From Azohydromonas australica DSM 1124 (GTDB lineage: Bacteria > Pseudomonadota > Gammaproteobacteria > Burkholderiales > Burkholderiaceae_C): 64,000 nucleotides of DNA. Below are positions 27,254 to 35,654 of the stretch, one piece after another. The stretch lies in the NCBI RefSeq assembly GCF_000430725.1, contig NZ_KE387213.1:41211-105210 (forward strand), given 5' to 3'. A program made the position numbers and the translations under genes. Within the stretch, counting starts at the first letter, position 1. Each line of letters begins with the position of its first letter. The notes beneath the pieces are model-generated. The model saw only the letters and a program-made list of their open reading frames with translations. It was not told where the DNA came from and did not search any database.

Positions 27254-27339
27254 CCCGTTCGGGCTGAGCCTGTCGAAGCCCTCGCAGCCCTGCCGCACAG
27301 CCGGGCTGCAGGCCCTCCGGCGGGCTCAGGGCGAACGGG
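27254..27339. repeat. REP-like inverted repeat after glutamate dehydrogenase (copy 2)
   Basis: CCCGTTCGGGCTGAGCCTGT at the left and GGGCTCAGGGCGAACGGG at the right form a hairpin, with an inner GCCCTGCCGC...GGGCTGCAGGCC segment. It is clearly related to the copy at 24369-24443 and again lies immediately after a gene stop. Confidence 0.75.
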
Positions 27340-27389
27340 CCTGGAGCGCGGCTTAGCATCCGCGGTTTCGCCTCTTGCCGACCCGACTC

Positions 27390-28361
27390 ATGCAACGCCG
27401 AGCCCTGCTGGCCGCCACGGCCTTCGCCCTTCCCGCCTCCTTCGCGCGCGCCGAGCCCGGCTGGCCGCAGCGCCCGGTGCGCCTGATCGTCCCCTCCTCG
27501 CCCGGCAGCTCGCTGGACATCATTGCCCGGCTGCTGGGCGACAAGCTCAAGGACCGCTGGGGGCAGAACGTGGTGGTGGAGAACAAGCCCGGCGCCGGCG
27601 GGCTGCTGGGCATGGACACCGCGGCCAAGGCACCGCCCGACGGCCACACCCTGGCGCTGGGCTTCAACGGCCCCATCGCCTTCGCGCCCTTCATGTACGC
27701 CCGGCTGCCCTACGACCCCGCGCGCGACCTCGCGCCCGTGGTGATGACCACCTCGCAGCCCAACGTGCTGGCCGTCCACGCCGGGCTGCCGGTGAAGAGC
27801 GTGCGCGAGTTCGTGGCCTGGGCCAAGGAGCGCGGCGGGCGCATGAACTATGCCTCACTGGGCAAGGGCAGCAGCTCGCACCTCACCATGGAGCTGCTCA
27901 TGGCCGAGGCCGGTTTCCAGGGCACGCACGTGCCCTTCAACGGCTCGCCGCCAAGCGCGATGTCGGTGGCGCAGGGCGAGACCGACGCCACCATGATGGT
28001 CGCGCCGGCGCTGCTGCCGCACGTGCGCGCCGGCCGCGTGCGGCTGCTGGCGGTGACGAGCCGGCAGCGCGTGGAATCGCTGCGCGAGCTGCCGACGCTG
28101 GCCGAATCGGGCTACCCCGCCATCGAGGCGCTGGCCTGGAACGGGCTCTTCACCGCGGCGGGCACGCCGGAGAGCGTGGTGCAGCGCATCAACGCCGACG
28201 TCAACGCCGTGCTGCACGACGCCGGCGTGCGCGCCGCGCTGGAGCAGCAGGGACTCACGCCCGTGGGCGGCAGCGCGGCGGAGTTCCGCGCGCTGGTGGC
28301 GGCGGACATGCAGCGTTGGGGTGCGACCATCCGCCGCATCGGGCTGAAGCTGGAGCCCTGA
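27390..28361 (+). CDS. Bug-family (TctC-like) periplasmic solute-binding protein
   Basis: A 323-residue protein of the tripartite tricarboxylate transporter receptor family, greatly expanded in Comamonadaceae and Bordetella. The start MQRRALLAATAFALPASFARA is a signal peptide with a twin-arginine. Typical motifs are WPQRPVRLIVPSSPGSSLDIIARLL, VVENKPGAGGLLGMD, the ligand loop YASLGKGSSSHLTMELLM, and HVPFNGSPPSAMSVAQGETD. The ligand is probably a carboxylate but cannot be told. No TctA/TctB membrane genes are adjacent, as usual for orphan Bug proteins. Confidence 0.93.
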   Translation: MQRRALLAATAFALPASFARAEPGWPQRPVRLIVPSSPGSSLDIIARLLGDKLKDRWGQNVVVENKPGAGGLLGMDTAAKAPPDGHTLALGFNGPIAFAPFMYARLPYDPARDLAPVVMTTSQPNVLAVHAGLPVKSVREFVAWAKERGGRMNYASLGKGSSSHLTMELLMAEAGFQGTHVPFNGSPPSAMSVAQGETDATMMVAPALLPHVRAGRVRLLAVTSRQRVESLRELPTLAESGYPAIEALAWNGLFTAAGTPESVVQRINADVNAVLHDAGVRAALEQQGLTPVGGSAAEFRALVAADMQRWGATIRRIGLKLEP

Positions 28362-28386
28362 AGCGGCCTTCGCCGTGCGCCGACCT

Positions 28387-29319
28387 TCAGCGCGCCGCGC
28401 GCAGCACGTCCTGCAGCGACTGCGCCAGGTCGCCGAGCATGGCCCAGCGCCGGCGGTACATGGCGCGCTTGCGCGAGGGCACCTCGCTCAGGTCGCGCGG
28501 CAGCGGCTGCAAGCCGGCCTGCCAGTAGCCGTCGCCGCGCTGCGAGGCGCCCACCTCGCTCCAGAAGCGGCGGTAGTCGAAGCGCAGGCGGCGCGAGCGC
28601 AGGTTCCAGCGGCCCTTGACGTGGTGCGCCGGGTCGATGCCCACCAGCGCCGAAACGCCCCACGCCGCGGCCGCGGCGCGCAGTGCCTCGAACAGCAGGT
28701 AGGGCGGCCGCAGGCCCTCGGCGCTCTTGGTCAGCTCGCGGATGCGCTCCTCCACATCCTCCACCTCGGGCCGCGGCCCCTGCACCGTGCCCACCAGCAG
28801 CGCGCCGCAGGGCAGGAAGCCGAAGCTCAGGCTGTAGAGCCGCTGGCCCTGGCCGTTGCGCAGGCTCAGCATCCAGCGGCCCTCGTGCCAGCTCACCTCG
28901 TTGAGGCTCAGCGTCACATGGCAGTCCGGGGTCAGCGACCACAGCGGCACGCTCTCCCCGTTCGCCAGGCGCAGGGACAGGTGCGGACCGAAACAGGCCT
29001 CGGCCTGCCGCAAGTCGGCCAGCGCGACCTGGAAGCGGTGCCGCAGGCCGAAGCGGCGGTCCAGGAAATGGCTCAGCGCCGGGTAGTAGCACTCGGGATG
29101 GCGCCGGTGCAGCTCGCGCCAGGCCGGGTGCTGGGACACGGCCTGCAGGTACTGCGGGCGCAGCGGCGCGGACAGCAGCAGGCGCAACTGGTACTTGGCG
29201 CGCTTGACCAGCCCGGACCAGCCCGGCCGCCCCATCGGCTCCACGCGGGGCCAGCACGCAAGCGGCGGCGTCTCGACGCTCCCGGGCAGCTTCAGCGCCG
29301 CATTGCCGTTGACATCCAT
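28387..29319 (-). CDS. VirK/YbjX family protein (DUF535)
   Basis: A 310-residue protein of the DUF535 family (VirK of Shigella, YbjX of E. coli). Recognisable blocks are RFQVALADLRQAEACFG, LSLRLANGESVPLWSL, EVSWHEGRWMLSLRNGQG, LVGTVQGPR and GVSALVGIDPAHHVKGRW, with a C-terminal basic YRRRWAML. The biochemical function is unknown; relatives affect virulence-protein localisation or antimicrobial-peptide resistance. It lacks a clear signal peptide. It is convergent with the Bug gene and is followed on its upstream side by an AT-rich gap before yggS. Confidence 0.88.
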   Translation of the reverse strand: MDVNGNAALKLPGSVETPPLACWPRVEPMGRPGWSGLVKRAKYQLRLLLSAPLRPQYLQAVSQHPAWRELHRRHPECYYPALSHFLDRRFGLRHRFQVALADLRQAEACFGPHLSLRLANGESVPLWSLTPDCHVTLSLNEVSWHEGRWMLSLRNGQGQRLYSLSFGFLPCGALLVGTVQGPRPEVEDVEERIRELTKSAEGLRPPYLLFEALRAAAAAWGVSALVGIDPAHHVKGRWNLRSRRLRFDYRRFWSEVGASQRGDGYWQAGLQPLPRDLSEVPSRKRAMYRRRWAMLGDLAQSLQDVLRAAR

Positions 29320-29413
29320 GCCCCACTCCTGCCACTGCTTAAAAACAGGGCAGCAATGTAGCGTCTGTTTACAGAAGAAAAACTTTCAGAAAACTTGCAG
29401 CAACATTCGGATT

Positions 29414-30118
29414 TCACGCCCGAACGGGATAAGTGCGTCCGCCAAAGATAGCCGTGCCGATGCGCACGATCGTGGCGCCCTCGGCCACCGCAGCTTCCAG
29501 GTCGGCGCTCATGCCCATGGAGAGCGTGTCCAGCGCCAGCCCCTGCCCGCGCAGCTCGTCCAGCAGCGCCCGCAGCACGCGGTGCGGCGCACGCTGGGCC
29601 TCGACATCGGCCGCAGGCTCGGGAATGGACATCAGCCCGCGCAGCCGCAGCCGGGGCAACCGGGCCACCTGCACCGCCAGCGCCGCCACCTCGGCGGGCG
29701 GCACGCCGCTCTTGCTGGCTTCGCCGCTGACGTTGACCTGCAGGCACACCTGCAGCGGCGGCAGGCTCTCGGGGCGCTGGACCGACAGCCGCTCGGCGAC
29801 CTTGAGGCGGTCCACGGAGTGCACCCAGTCGAAACTCTCGGCCACCACGCGCGTCTTGTTGCTCTGCAGCGGGCCGATCAGGTGCCACTCCAGGCCGGCG
29901 CGCAGGTCGGCCAGCGCGGCGATCTTGTCCAGCGCCTCCTGCACGTAGTTCTCGCCGAAGGCCCGCTGGCCGGCGGCATGCGCCTCGCGCACGTCCTCGG
30001 CGCCGAAGGTCTTGCTGACGGCCAGCAGCGTGACGCCGTCGGTGGAGCGGCCCGCAGCGGCGCAGGCGGCAGCGATGCGCTCGCGGGTGTGTTGTAAGTT
30101 GTGAGCGATACCGGTCAT
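29414..30118 (-). CDS. YggS-family PLP homeostasis protein
   Basis: A 234-residue protein of the PLPBP/YggS family, which binds pyridoxal phosphate without known catalysis and keeps PLP and amino-acid pools balanced. Hallmarks are LLAVSKTFGAEDVREAH with the PLP-binding Lys near residue 36, FGENYVQEALDK, WHLIGPLQSNKTR, VNVSGEASKSG and the C-terminal LSMGMSADLEAAVAEGAT ... VRIGTAIFG. It is divergent from pilT with only 16 bases between starts, the usual yggS-pilT arrangement. Confidence 0.95.
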   Translation of the reverse strand: MTGIAHNLQHTRERIAAACAAAGRSTDGVTLLAVSKTFGAEDVREAHAAGQRAFGENYVQEALDKIAALADLRAGLEWHLIGPLQSNKTRVVAESFDWVHSVDRLKVAERLSVQRPESLPPLQVCLQVNVSGEASKSGVPPAEVAALAVQVARLPRLRLRGLMSIPEPAADVEAQRAPHRVLRALLDELRGQGLALDTLSMGMSADLEAAVAEGATIVRIGTAIFGGRTYPVRA

Positions 30119-30134
30119 GGGGGGAGACTAGCCG

Positions 30135-31175
30135 ATGGAGCTCGCAGCACTGCTGGACCTGGCCGTACGCCACCAGGCGTCGGACCTGCACCTCTCCGCC
30201 GGGCTGCCGCCGCTGCTGCGGGTGCAGGGCGAGCTGCGCCGTTAGGGCGGCGAGGCGCTGTCGCACGAGCAGGTGCTCGGCCTCGTCACCGGCCTCATGG
30301 ACGAGGCGCAGCGCCGGCAGTACGCCGACGCGCTGGAGTGCGACTTCGCGGTCGAGATGCCGGCGCGGCGGCTGCGCGTCAACGCCTTCCACCAGCGCCT
30401 GGGCGCCGCCGCGGTGCTGCGGCTGATCCCGCGCGAGGTGCCGACGCTCGCGGCGCTGCACGCGCCGCCGCAGCTGGCCGAGCTGGCGCTGCGCCCGCGC
30501 GGGCTGCTGCTGGTCACTGGCCCCACCGGCTCGGGCAAGAGCACCACGCTGGCCGCGCTGCTCAACCACCGCAACGAGCACACGCAGGGGCACCTGCTGA
30601 CAGTGGAGGACCCGATCGAGTTCGTGCACCCGAGCCAGGGCTGCCTGGTGAGCCAGCGCGAGCTGGGCACGCACACCCGCAGCTTCGCCGCCGCCCTGCG
30701 TGCGGCGCTACGCGAGGACCCGGACGTGATCCTGGTGGGCGAGCTGCGCGACCTGGAGACCATCCGCCTGGCGCTCACCGCGGCCGAGACCGGGCACCTG
30801 GTGCTGGCCACGCTGCACAGCGCCGGCGCGGCCAAGGCGGTGGACCGGCTCATCGACGTCTTCCCTGCCGAGGAGAAGAGCTTCGTGCGCACGCTGCTGG
30901 CGGAGTCGCTGCTGGCCGTGGTGGCGCAGACGCTGTGCCGGCGCCTGGACGGCAGCGGCCGCATCGCGGCCTGCGAGCTGATGCTGGCCACGCCGGCGGT
31001 GCGCAACCTCATCCGCGAGAACAAGCTGGCGCAGATCGCCTCCGTGCTGCAGACCGGGCAGCAGCAAGGCATGCAGACACTGGACCAGCACCTGGCGGCG
31101 CTGGTGCGCCAGCGCCTCATCAGCCCGGCCGAGGCGCGCGCGCAGGCGCAGCATCCGGAGAGTTTCACGGCTTGA
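30135..31175 (+). pseudogene. pilT: Twitching motility ATPase PilT, interrupted by in-frame TAG
   Basis: Read from the ATG at 30135, the frame encodes a full-length PilT (347 codons) except that codon 37 (30243-30245) is TAG. The first 36 residues carry the family motif QASDLHLSAGLPPLLRVQGEL. After the stop the protein continues with Walker A GPTGSGKSTT, VEDPIEFVH, the Asp/Walker B boxes with ILVGELRDLETI, the His box ETGHLVLATLHS, and AVRNLIRENK. A restart at GTG 30273 would give 300 residues lacking part of the N-terminal PAS-like domain. PilT powers type IV pilus retraction. No pilU follows, and the nearest downstream gene is unrelated. Confidence 0.85.
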
Positions 31176-31284
31176 GCCGAGGCCGCCCGCGCGTGGCCGG
31201 CGGCCCCGGGCGGCTGGGCGAAGATGGCGCGTTTCACGCGCGGCCCGCGGGGCCGCGCGGCCATCCTTGTTTTCCGCAGGAGAG

Positions 31285-32172
31285 ATGACTTTGAGCGAGC
31301 AAGCAGCAAGCGCACGCGTGGCCTTCCTGGGCCTGGGCGTGATGGGCTACCCGATGGCCGGCCACCTGGCGCGCGCCGGGCACCAGGTCACGGTCTACAA
31401 CCGCACCGCCGCCAAGGCGCAGGCCTGGGAGGCCGAGCACGGCGGGCGCGCCGCCGCTACGCCGCGCGAGGCGGCGCAGGACGCGGACTTCGTCTTCGCC
31501 TGCGTGGGCAACGACGACGACCTGCGCGGCGTGGTGCTGGGCGAGCAGGGTGCGCTGGCCGGCATGCGCGCGGACGCGGTGTTCGTGGACCACACCACCG
31601 CCTCGGCCGAGGTGGCGCGCGAGCTGTACGCGGCGGCGCGCGCCAAGGGCGTGCACTTTGTGGACGCGCCGGTATCGGGCGGCCAGGCCGGCGCCGTCAA
31701 CGGCGTGCTCACGGTGATGTGCGGCGGCGACGCGGCGCCCTTCGACGCCATGAAGCCGGTGGCGCTGGCCTATTCGCGCGCCGTCACGCGCGTGGGCGAG
31801 AGCGGTGCCGGGCAGCTGGCGAAGATGGTCAACCAGGTCTGCATCGCCGGGCTGCTGCAGGGCCTGTCCGAGGCCATCGCCTTCGGCCAGCGCGCCGGGC
31901 TGGACATGAAGCAGGTGCTGGACGTCATCAGCAAGGGCGCGGCGCAGAGCTGGCAGATGGAGAACCGCGGCCACACCATGGTGGACGACCAGTTCGACTT
32001 CGGCTTCGCCGTGGACTGGATGCGCAAGGACCTGGGCCTGGTGCTGGACGAGGCCCGCCGCAACGGCGCGCGGCTGCCGGTCACGGCGCTGGTGGACCAG
32101 TTCTACGCCGACGTCCAGACCCAGGGCGGCGGGCGCTGGGACACCTCCAGCCTGGTCAAGCGGCTGAAGTGA
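31285..32172 (+). CDS. NAD(P)-dependent beta-hydroxyacid dehydrogenase (HIBADH family)
   Basis: A 295-residue member of the 3-hydroxyisobutyrate dehydrogenase / tartronate semialdehyde reductase family. A CAGGAGAG ribosome-binding site precedes the chosen ATG. The Rossmann motif is VAFLGLGVMGYPMAGHLARAG, the substrate-binding signature is FVDAPVSGGQAGAVNG, and the catalytic Lys lies in GAGQLAKMVNQVC. The substrate (3-hydroxyisobutyrate, tartronate semialdehyde or similar) cannot be assigned from sequence or neighbours. Confidence 0.92.
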   Translation: MTLSEQAASARVAFLGLGVMGYPMAGHLARAGHQVTVYNRTAAKAQAWEAEHGGRAAATPREAAQDADFVFACVGNDDDLRGVVLGEQGALAGMRADAVFVDHTTASAEVARELYAAARAKGVHFVDAPVSGGQAGAVNGVLTVMCGGDAAPFDAMKPVALAYSRAVTRVGESGAGQLAKMVNQVCIAGLLQGLSEAIAFGQRAGLDMKQVLDVISKGAAQSWQMENRGHTMVDDQFDFGFAVDWMRKDLGLVLDEARRNGARLPVTALVDQFYADVQTQGGGRWDTSSLVKRLK

Positions 32173-32211
32173 GGCGCGGCGCGGGGCCGGTGGCGCCCCG
32201 CGCGCCCGGCG

Positions 32212-32850
32212 TCACTTTGCCGTCTGCAGGTTCGCGAGTTCGGACTCGGTGAGGATCTCGAACACGCGCACCACCTTCTCCACGCCGCCCACGCTGCGCG
32301 CGAGCTCGGTGGCGCGCGTCGCCTCGCGCTCGGTGACACGGCCCATCAGGTACACCGTGCCGCGCTCGGTGACGACCTTGAAGGCGTTGGAGTGCAGGTC
32401 CTTGGCATCGACGAAGGTCGCCTTGACCTTGCTGGTGATGATCGCGTCGCTGGAACGGGAGGTCAGCGCGCTGTTGCCCAGCACGCCCAGCTCGTTGACC
32501 ACCGCGCGCAGGTTCTCGATGCCGGACACGGCGCGCTCCACGCCCGTACGATCGGCTTCGCTGGGCACCTCGCCCGTGACCAGCAGCGTGCGGTTGTAGC
32601 TGGTGAAGTTGACGTGGCCCTGCTCACCCAGCACCTCGCGCGCGCGGTTGGCGGCCTTGACCTCGATGGACTGGTCCTCGACCTGCGTGCCGGAGGTGCG
32701 GCGGTCGCTGAACACCATGGCGCCGCCCATGGCGGCACCCCCTACCAGCAGCGGCGCGCAGCCGCTGAACCAGGCGGCCGCGCCCAGCACGGCCGCCACA
32801 CGCGCGGCCCGCAGGCCGCCTTCAATCCAGTTGCGGGAAAGCTTGCTCAT
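32212..32850 (-). CDS. BON-domain outer-membrane lipoprotein (DolP/YraP-like)
   Basis: A 212-residue lipoprotein: hydrophobic signal then lipobox FSGC with Cys31. Two BON domains follow, roughly 56-120 (VNFTSYNRTLLVTGEVPSEAD) and 130-200 (ATFVDAKDLHSNAFKVVTER, VYLMGRVTEREAT). DolP/YraP binds anionic phospholipid in the outer membrane and supports envelope integrity and BAM function. The start overlaps the stop of diaA by four bases (ATGA). The order yraN-diaA-dolP is the same as in E. coli. Confidence 0.92.
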   Translation of the reverse strand: MSKLSRNWIEGGLRAARVAAVLGAAAWFSGCAPLLVGGAAMGGAMVFSDRRTSGTQVEDQSIEVKAANRAREVLGEQGHVNFTSYNRTLLVTGEVPSEADRTGVERAVSGIENLRAVVNELGVLGNSALTSRSSDAIITSKVKATFVDAKDLHSNAFKVVTERGTVYLMGRVTEREATRATELARSVGGVEKVVRVFEILTESELANLQTAK

Positions 32851-33425
32851 TCGTCCGTTTCGCCCATGAGTTGGAGATCCACCGCGTCGCAGATGGCGTG
32901 CAGCGCCAGCAGGTGCAGCTCCAGAATGCGTGCCGCGCGCTCGTGCGGCACGGGGATGTGTACGTCGGTCTCGGAAAGCCGCAGCGCCTGCGCGCCGGCG
33001 GCGCGGCCGGTGAAGGCCAGCACCGTCATGTCGCGGCCGTGCGCGGCCTGCACCGCCGCCACCAGCGCCGGCGTGGCCGTGGCGCCCAGGGCGATCAGCA
33101 CGTCGCCCGCCGCGCCCAGCGCCTGCAACTGCCGCGCCTGCGCCGGCTCGTCGCCCGGGGGCAGGCTCAGCAGGCCCGCGTCGCCCAGCGCCAGTGCCGC
33201 CAGCCCCGGGCGCTCGCGCTCGAAGCGGCCGACGAACTGCGCCGCGAAGGCCTGCGCCAGGCCCAGCCAGGGTCCCTGCCCCACCAGCAGCACCTTGCCG
33301 CCGCCGGTAATGCTGTTCACTACCACCTGCGCCGCGTCGGCAATGGGCCGCGACAGGGTTTCGGCGACCTGGTAGAGCAGGTCGGCACTCTCGAAGAAAT
33401 GTTGTTGGATGCGCTGCTCAAGCAT
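32847..33425 (-). CDS. diaA: SIS-domain protein DiaA / phosphoheptose isomerase-like
   Basis: A 192-residue single SIS domain. VNSITGGGKVLLVGQGPWLGLAQAFAAQFV near 37-66 is the sugar-phosphate loop region and GDVLIALGATATPALVAAVQAA the second. In this genomic position (between yraN and dolP/yraP) the homologue is DiaA, which stimulates DnaA assembly at oriC, rather than the LPS heptose enzyme GmhA; sequence alone does not settle this. It overlaps the downstream lipoprotein gene by four bases. Confidence 0.85.
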   Translation of the reverse strand: MLEQRIQQHFFESADLLYQVAETLSRPIADAAQVVVNSITGGGKVLLVGQGPWLGLAQAFAAQFVGRFERERPGLAALALGDAGLLSLPPGDEPAQARQLQALGAAGDVLIALGATATPALVAAVQAAHGRDMTVLAFTGRAAGAQALRLSETDVHIPVPHERAARILELHLLALHAICDAVDLQLMGETDE

Positions 33426-33527
33426 GGGCGGGGATGATAGCGACGCGCTGTGAACGGCCTGTTTCGGGGCCGGCGGGCCGGCATGCGGACCGCGTTCCGG
33501 GGCCCGCCGCGCGAGCAGCCGGGGTGG

Positions 33528-33905
33528 TCAGTCCATGCCGAAGGCGCCGCGCAGCCAGGTGACCTGGCCGCCGTCGATGGCGACCACGTCGAAGCGGCAG
33601 GGCGGCAGCTCCGGCCAGCGCAGCAGGAAGTGCTCGGCGGCCCGGCGCAGCCGGCGCTGCTTGGCCGCGCCGATGCTGGCCGCGGCGCCGCCGCAGGTAT
33701 CGCTGCGCCGCGCGCGCACCTCCACGAAGACCAGCGTGCCGTCGCGCTCGCGCAGGATCAGGTCGATCTCGCCGCCGTGGGCGCCCGGCCCCTGCGCCAG
33801 CCGATAATTCCGGCTCACCAGCCGCAGGCCGTGACGCTGCAGATGCGCCAGCGCCAACGCCTCGGCTTCCTCTCCCCGCTGCCTGGTCGTCCCCGCCTTG
33901 AACAT
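33528..33905 (-). CDS. yraN: UPF0102 YraN family protein
   Basis: A 125-residue protein with the YraN fold related to Holliday-junction-resolvase-like endonucleases: TRQRGEEAEALALAHL at the N-terminus, then GGEIDLILRERDGTLVFVEVRAR with the metal-site Asp and Glu-x-Arg. The function is unknown. It is encoded upstream of diaA and dolP on the minus strand, with about 100 bases before diaA. Its start codon overlaps that of the divergent rsmI by a few bases, an unusually tight arrangement. Confidence 0.9.
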   Translation of the reverse strand: MFKAGTTRQRGEEAEALALAHLQRHGLRLVSRNYRLAQGPGAHGGEIDLILRERDGTLVFVEVRARRSDTCGGAAASIGAAKQRRLRRAAEHFLLRWPELPPCRFDVVAIDGGQVTWLRGAFGMD

Positions 33906-34812
33906 CGCTTCCTTGCTCCAGCAGGCGGCAGCCGCTGCCGCCGGTGCGCAGCAGTATCCCGCTGCTGCCCTCTACGTGGTGGCCACGCCCATCGGCAACC
34001 TGGCCGACCTGACGCTGCGCGCGGTGCACGTGCTCGGCCGCGTCGACGCCGTCGCCTGCGAGGACACCCGCGTCAGCGCCGCGCTGCTGCGCCACCTGGG
34101 GCTGGACAAGCCGCTGCTGGCGGTGCACGAGCACAACGAGGCCAGCGCGGCGCAGGGCGTGATCGAGCGCTTGGCGCAGGGCCAGCGCGTGGCCTACGTC
34201 AGCGACGCGGGCACGCCCGCCGTCTCCGACCCCGGCGCGGTGCTGGTGGCGGCGGTGCGCGCCGCGGGCTACCGCGTGCTGCCCATCCCCGGCTGCAGCA
34301 GCGCGGTGACGGCGCTCAGCGCGGCCGGCGACGCCCGTACCAGCGGTTTCACTTTCGTCGGCTTCCTGCCGGCCAAGGGCTCGGATCGCAAGGCGGCACT
34401 GCAGGCGCTGGCGGCACAGCCGCAGGCGCAGGTGCTGTTCGAGGCGCCGCACCGCGTGCAGACGCTGGCCGCCGAATTGGCCCAGGCAATGCCGCAGCGG
34501 CTGCTGAGCTGCTGCCGCGAGCTGACCAAGCAGTTCGAGAGCATCCACACGCTGCCGGCCGCCGACTTCCCGGCCTGGCTGGCGGAAGACGCGCAGCGGC
34601 TGCGCGGCGAGTTCGTGCTGGTGCTGCACGCCGCGCCGGCCGAGGCGCCCGCCGAGGAGGCGGACGCGCTGCCGCCGGAAGCCGAGCGCGCATTGCGCAC
34701 GCTGCTGGCCGAGCTGCCGCTGAAGCAGGCGGTGTCGCTGGCGGCCACGCTCAGCGGCGCGCCGCGCAACGCGCTGTACCAGCGCGCGCTGGCGCTCAAG
34801 GCCGAGAGCTGA
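33898..34812 (+). CDS. rsmI: 16S rRNA (cytidine(1402)-2'-O)-methyltransferase
   Basis: A 304-residue RsmI that 2'-O-methylates C1402 of 16S rRNA in the P site. The conserved core begins LYVVATPIGNLADLTLRA, then CEDTRVSAALLRHLG, HEHNE, VAYVSDAGTPAVSDPG, PIPGCSSAVTALSAAG, and FVGFLPAKGSDRKAAL; LFEAPHRV and CRELTKQFE follow. No ATG is available before the core: the start is TTG at 33898 or the in-frame TTG at 33913. The former overlaps the 5' end of divergent yraN by 8 bases. Confidence 0.95.
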   Translation: MNIASLLQQAAAAAAGAQQYPAAALYVVATPIGNLADLTLRAVHVLGRVDAVACEDTRVSAALLRHLGLDKPLLAVHEHNEASAAQGVIERLAQGQRVAYVSDAGTPAVSDPGAVLVAAVRAAGYRVLPIPGCSSAVTALSAAGDARTSGFTFVGFLPAKGSDRKAALQALAAQPQAQVLFEAPHRVQTLAAELAQAMPQRLLSCCRELTKQFESIHTLPAADFPAWLAEDAQRLRGEFVLVLHAAPAEAPAEEADALPPEAERALRTLLAELPLKQAVSLAATLSGAPRNALYQRALALKAES

Positions 34813-34921
34813 ACCTGAAGGCGCCCGGCGCGGGCCGGGGGCGCGGGACCGGCGCCTGAAGCTGCCGGCCGCACCGGCGGCTTCAGCGGTCCACGAACCA
34901 CCCTGCGCCACCAGCGTTCCT

Positions 34922-35527
34922 TCAGCGGGCCTGCTGCGGGTCGTGCTTCTGGTGCTGGATGGCGACGTTGGCGCGCTGCTGCATGCGGTTGAGGCGCTCG
35001 CGCTCGGCGTTGCTGAGCTGGCCGTCGGAACGCGCGCGCGCCTCGGCGGCCTGGATGTTGGCCTGTTGCTGCTCCAGCCGCGCGGCTTCGCGGGCATCGA
35101 TCTGGCCGCTGGAAATGCCCTGGCGGATGCGGGCGTCCTGCTCGGACTGGCGGCGGTCCACCGCGGCCTTGGAGGTCGGCGGCGCGGCGGGCGCCATCGG
35201 CGTGCCGGCCGAGGGCGCATCGTGCTTCTGCTGCCAGATGTCGCGGTTGGCGTTGTCCTGCATCCGGTTGAGGCGCTCGCGCTCGGCGTCGCTGAGCCGG
35301 CCATCGGAGCGTGCGCGCGCCTCGGCGGCGTCGATGCGGCCCTGCTGGCGCTCCAGCCGGTAGGCTTCGTGGGCATTGAGATCGCCGTTGGCAATGCCCT
35401 GCTGAATGCGCTGGTCCTGGTGCGCTTCACGCTGATTGACGGCGCTGGGCGTGGCCGGCTGGGCAAAGGCGCCGAGGCTGGCCAGCGCCAGGGTGGCGGC
35501 GATCAGGGCATTCGGAAACTGCTGCAT
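34922..35527 (-). CDS. Periplasmic protein with two tandem 73-residue repeats
   Basis: A 201-residue exported protein with a Sec signal peptide (cleavage after AFAQ or AFA, near residue 22). Residues 31-103 and 124-196 are tandem copies of one unit, sharing DxRIxQGIxxG, EAxRLExQQ, AEARARSDG, NAERERLNRMQ-like and QKHD segments, with a Pro/Ala linker between. The repeated SDG(R/Q)LS(D/N)AERERL resembles a degenerate EF-hand or helix-capping motif. The repeats are Gln/Arg/Ala-rich helices. I do not recognise a described family; a periplasmic stress-related or metal-binding role is only a guess. Confidence 0.85.
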   Translation of the reverse strand: MQQFPNALIAATLALASLGAFAQPATPSAVNQREAHQDQRIQQGIANGDLNAHEAYRLERQQGRIDAAEARARSDGRLSDAERERLNRMQDNANRDIWQQKHDAPSAGTPMAPAAPPTSKAAVDRRQSEQDARIRQGISSGQIDAREAARLEQQQANIQAAEARARSDGQLSNAERERLNRMQQRANVAIQHQKHDPQQAR

Positions 35528-35654
35528 GCTGTGGTCCTTGGCGTGGGAACATCTCCACGACTTTTCAACGGTGTTCGGACCACCCAGATGACGGGGCAGT
35601 TGTGGCCTTGAGTAACAAGGTGGTTCGGCCTAACCCAAGGCGTCGCCTCTACCC

